Under the pieces are notes generated by a model. The model ran no database searches, was not told where the DNA came from, and saw nothing but the letters and a program-made list of their open reading frames with translations. 64,000 bases of DNA, from the NCBI RefSeq assembly GCF_905147365.1, contig NC_056409.1, positions 1,245,001 through 1,309,000 of the forward strand, given 5' to 3'. Source of the stretch: Aricia agestis. Taxonomy: Eukaryota; Arthropoda; Insecta; Lepidoptera; Lycaenidae. The translations under genes were made by a program, and so were the position numbers. Position 1 is the first letter of the stretch. Each line of letters opens with the position of its first letter. Shown here one piece after another: positions 61,501-64,000 of the stretch.

Positions 61501-62861
61501 AATGTGCGAAGTTTCACATCATTTCATACAACGAATTTTAAAATGCGGCGCGTTTGGCGCGTGCGTGCTGATAAAAAATGTGCGATCACCTTAAGTCACC
61601 GGTGTACATAATATTTTGTCCCTTTCACTCGCACTTAGTACATAGCCTTATAAGTTATAATTGAAGTATACTCCGGTCTCGAAGCATTTAGAAATTCATC
61701 CATTCATCCATACTAATATAAATGCGAAGTGTGTCTGTCTGTCACCTCTTCACGCCCAAAACCGCTGAACCGATTTTGCTGAATTTTGGTAATTCTCCTT
61801 AGATAATTTGAGTCCCGCGAAAGGACATAGGATATCGGTGCGAGCTACGAATTTTGACGCAACGGAGTTGCGGGCGTCATCTATTATATACTCATCTATT
61901 GTCTATTTCACTCATACGAATAAATAAGACAGGTACGCCTTACAAGTTACAAGTGACAAGTAGGGATTGATACCCTAATGTCTCTTTGCTCACAATATTA
62001 TTATGTTGTAACTTGTACGCAATAATTATGTAATATATATATATAAGTAATGTATATGTATATTTGGTACAGGACATTGAATTATGAACCTTGCCTGAGC
62101 CCATGGTTTAAGGGCGCAAACATTTCTAGGACTAGCTTGGCTGCGGCTATGAGGATGCGATCAGGACACGTTCCACTCAATAACTTTAGTTTATGATAGG
62201 AAAGAAAGAGTCCCCTCATTGTATTCACTGTAGGGTTCCAGAAGACTTAATGCACTTGTAGCTGTAACACAAGTCCTTCAGGTACTTATCACGGGGCCAG
62301 ACTGACGTGGTGTGATGCGTTATTATTACCTATTATAATATTATTATTACTTGTTAGTGGATTGTGGCCAAAATAGTGATCTCAGAAACCAGTTGTTCCC
62401 AGAATTTATTTGGAGGGCAAATTAATATTATTTTGTCGTCGCAAGAGGCCCGTACTATAATAATACTAATAACTAATACTTATGGATGTGTTGTCCGAAA
62501 TAAATGATTATTATTATTATTATAATCAGGTTCTATTTATTGTCGATGAGGGGTCGCGTAGTCTAATTCTGAATGATACTATGAGGCTGACATAGATGGC
62601 AAGTGCATTACAAGCCTTGTGAAAGTTTTGATAATAATCGTTGAACATATAAAAAAAAAAATATATCCACAGCCGAATATATAACCTCCTCGTTTTTTGG
62701 AAGTCGGTAAAAAAAAAACTTGCCTATCCACAAATTGAGGTATCCGGTGACATTGTAACGTTGTTGCAGCGTACCCGGACGTGCAGATCCGTCAGCTGAA
62801 CGAGTACTGGGAGTTCATCGTGCTCGCCTGCGACGGCATCTGGGAGGTGCTCTCCAACGAG
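58504..62861 (+). CDS. Ppm1: PP2C-type Ser/Thr phosphatase (PPM1 family), first five coding exons, 3' end outside window
   Basis: A metal-dependent serine/threonine phosphatase. Exons: 58504-58690, 59094-59191, 60430-60579, 61201-61381, 62770-62861, all in phase, 236 codons. The start MGQTLSEPVT has Gly2 as an N-myristoylation site, as in the PPM1A/B/G-like group; an identical start is known to me from insect and nematode PPM proteins. Motifs in order: SCMQGWRVSMDDSH; FFAVYDGHGG with the metal-binding Asp59-Gly60; EYAGKHLHKFI; GSTAVCVLI ... YCANVGDSRAV; LSYDHKP; GGGWV; NLALSRALGDYIFK; AYPDVQIRQL; and IVLACDGIWEVLSNE, with the second catalytic aspartate. About two thirds of the catalytic domain is present. 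The visible last exon ends at GAG-GCGAGT, so its donor would be the rare GC type. The remaining exons lie beyond 64000. Confidence 0.93.
59513..59790 (+). repeat. tRNA-derived SINE, complete
   Basis: Starts GACGACCTCTGTGGCTCAGT (box A region) and has GGGTTCGAATCCC (box B) at about 59558-59570, so a tRNA-like Pol III promoter is present. The body runs GCCGACGGAACAAAAAGTTT ... TGTCTGGTACCTGTAACACA ... CACGGGGCCAGACTGACGTG, then an (ATT)n tail. Fragments are at 39110-39240 (head) and 62255-62340 (tail). In PPM1 intron 2. Confidence 0.85.
61423..61588. mobile_element. Hairpin MITE just after PPM1 exon 4 coding block
   Basis: TGATCGCACATTTGTCAGCAC (first 20: TGATCGCACATTTGTCAGCA) mirrors GTGCTGATAAAAAATGTGCG followed by ATCA. 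Core contains AAATGCGGCGCGT twice. It starts about 40 bases after the donor at 61382. Confidence 0.6.
61700..61860. repeat. Dispersed AACCGATT repeat, copy 3
   Basis: CCATACTAATATAAATGCGA, GTGTCTGTCTGTCACC and CGCTGAACCGATTTTGCTGA resemble 38906-39010 and, inverted, 22030-22168. PPM1 intron 4. Confidence 0.55.
62255..62340 (+). repeat. Tail fragment of the tRNA-derived SINE
   Basis: GTAACACAAGTCCTTCAGGT and CACGGGGCCAGACTGACGTG plus GGTGTG match 59700-59755, ending in an ATTATT tract. PPM1 intron 4. Confidence 0.75.
62630..62712. repeat. Dispersed CCACAGCCGAA repeat
   Basis: ATCGTTGAACATATAAAAAA, TATCCACAGCCGAATATATA and CCTCCTCGTTTTTTGGAAGT. Related texts occur near 33425, 46850, 47520, 50680 and 54070. 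A common moth and butterfly repeat end, noncoding. Confidence 0.6.
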
Positions 62862-63183
62862 GCGAGTGTTACAATATCTTTAAGTTTTGAGTAAAGACAA
62901 AGGATGGTTTTCGACACGGAAATACTGTAAAAAGAGTTGCTGTTGCTACTAAATATTTGGATTGAATAAAGTGTGGCAAAGTGCGCCTACCCGGCAAGTG
63001 CGCCATATAGCTATTTTTCCATACTCCTGATTGATTGGAGATTTCCTATCAGCAGTATGGAAAAATAGATAAGATAAGAGATACTGCATTATTGTAACCA
63101 TTTTATTTATTTTATTGTTTTGAGATTTTGTAGCATCACAAATTAAAAACGAGGCCTTTGCATCCGTTTTGGATAGTTTATGA

Positions 63184-63447
63184 CAGGGCTTCCCAATCTT
63201 TTTAAGTCTGCGGCGCAGTTACACGTCGCGATATTTTGTCACGGCGACCTACTCTACCTAGTTATTAGAAAAATTATGTGTATTTTTTTAATGATTTTTT
63301 GATTATAGTTAGGTTAAGTAGGTAAATGATACTTAACAAATATATATTATTATGTGGTTTCGGATAATGGTAGAGGATCGACTCACGGTGCCTCTTGCCT
63401 TTCCACGGCGCACCACAACGCCGCGGCGCACACTTTGGGAACCCCTG
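63184..63447. mobile_element. hAT-like short TIR element
   Basis: CAGGGCTTCCCAATCTTTTT at the left and, at the right, ACTTTGGGAACCCCTG (inverse CAGGGGTTCCCAAAGT) agree as imperfect terminal repeats of the kind common in hAT-derived MITEs. Flanks GTTTATGA and ATTTATAC share TTTAT, a possible eroded 8-bp duplication. The interior has GGCGCA and TGCGGCGCA motifs. PPM1 intron, after exon 5. Confidence 0.65.
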
Positions 63448-63469
63448 ATTTATACAGTATTTTCAGAGC

Positions 63470-63620
63470 GAAGTACCATCGAGGAAATTGATTCCTAGGC
63501 AGTTAACTGACGTACGTTATTTGGTCAGCTTGTGCCAATTCATTGTTAGCTGTGATCTTTCGGATGGGTTTTACTTAACGCGACCAAATTAGATCCGCCA
63601 TCTGACTTTTTTTCCATGAG
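63470..63620. repeat. Family G MITE-like repeat, copy 3
   Basis: AGGAAATTGATTCCTAGGCA, then TTATTTGGTCAGC and GACCAAATTAGATCCGCCAT-like text; block order follows 54535-54690. Confidence 0.45.
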
Positions 63621-63624
63621 GAGA

Positions 63625-64000
63625 TGCTTTGCGCATCCCCGGCGGATTGGGGCATCGGCCGGGGTATGTGGGACTCTCCGAGGAACTACCCAATAAAACC
63701 TCATGGTGCTCCACTCCCCGCTTAGATATAGTTACGGGCACGATCAACCGACCACAACCCTACCAACGGTTGTCCGCGTCTCGCAGACTCATCAAAAGAT
63801 GCAGACCTTTCTAGGCCGTCCCACGGGGTGCCCTAGAAAAGCCTACACGGGGGCCGCGATGTGCAGGGACCCATGCTCATCACGGCTCTCTCTGGGACTC
63901 AATGCAATGGGCGGCGGCAGCGTTGCCAGACGTCCCGATTTGTTCATCAAAATTAAATGTCCCGCGCGGGACAGGCTCAGTCCCGCTTTTCGGAGAAAGC
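63625..64000. repeat. GC-rich dispersed block at window end
   Basis: ATCCCCGGCGGATTGGGGCA, CCGTCCCACGGGGTGCCCTA and CCGCGATGTGCAGGGACCCA: GC-rich, noncoding, in the intron after PPM1 exon 5. It looks like a retroelement UTR piece, but its end is not in the window. Confidence 0.35.

Overview
The window reads as nuclear DNA of an insect, most likely a moth or butterfly (Lepidoptera). It has small, sharply conserved coding exons with GT-AG introns, very AT-rich introns, and a dense load of MITEs, SINE-like repeats, LINE fragments and one full LTR retrotransposon. Several repeat families look typical of lepidopteran genomes. That assignment is inference; no marker gene names a species.

Four host genes were reconstructed exon by exon. 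(1) The last two coding exons of a galactose mutarotase (aldose 1-epimerase) lie on the + strand at 465-1187. (2) A complete tryptophan 2,3-dioxygenase gene (vermilion/TDO) lies on the - strand at 3559-35263: ten coding exons, 405 codons, with both active-site histidines visible. It is spread over about 32 kb because its introns are full of transposons. (3) A complete ENOX/CNOX-type gene (ecto-NOX disulfide-thiol exchanger family, with an RRM) lies on the + strand at 48575-55128: nine coding exons, 645 codons. (4) The first five coding exons of a PP2C-type phosphatase (PPM1 family, myristoylation-type N-terminus) lie on the + strand at 58504-62861; the gene runs off the right end. Mutarotase and TDO are convergent, TDO and ENOX are divergent, and ENOX and PPM1 are in tandem. 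I see no functional link among them; they look like ordinary neighbours.

Mobile DNA makes up most of the rest. The clearest item is a Ty3/gypsy element at 15575-21872, inside TDO intron 3 and in the same orientation as TDO. It has two 557-bp LTRs that differ at two positions I could see, a 4-bp CATG target duplication, intact gag and pol frames, a tRNA-Leu-type primer site, and a textbook -1 frameshift signal (GGGAAAC followed by a potential pseudoknot) at the gag/pol junction. A related solo LTR flanked by GTAA lies at 39339-39929. A CR1/Jockey-like LINE (24190-26870) has lost its catalytic YADD box. An RTE-like LINE (43046-46686) is nearly full length but frameshifted. Other datable or nested insertions include a small MITE at 41492-41650 whose empty site is preserved in a second copy of its host repeat at 57781, a TIR element at 46942-47774 with a 10-bp target duplication, and a poly(A)-tailed retroposon at 28527-29165 inserted into a MITE next to TDO exon 2.

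I found no CRISPR array, operon, rRNA or free-standing tRNA gene, and nothing that I can defend as a wholly new system. The least explained sequences are an ORF inside a TIR-bounded element (1597-3389), a cysteine-containing ORF upstream of TDO (35928-36294), and a pair of inverted GATTCGAGTCCC-type termini 6.6 kb apart (41778 and 48364).
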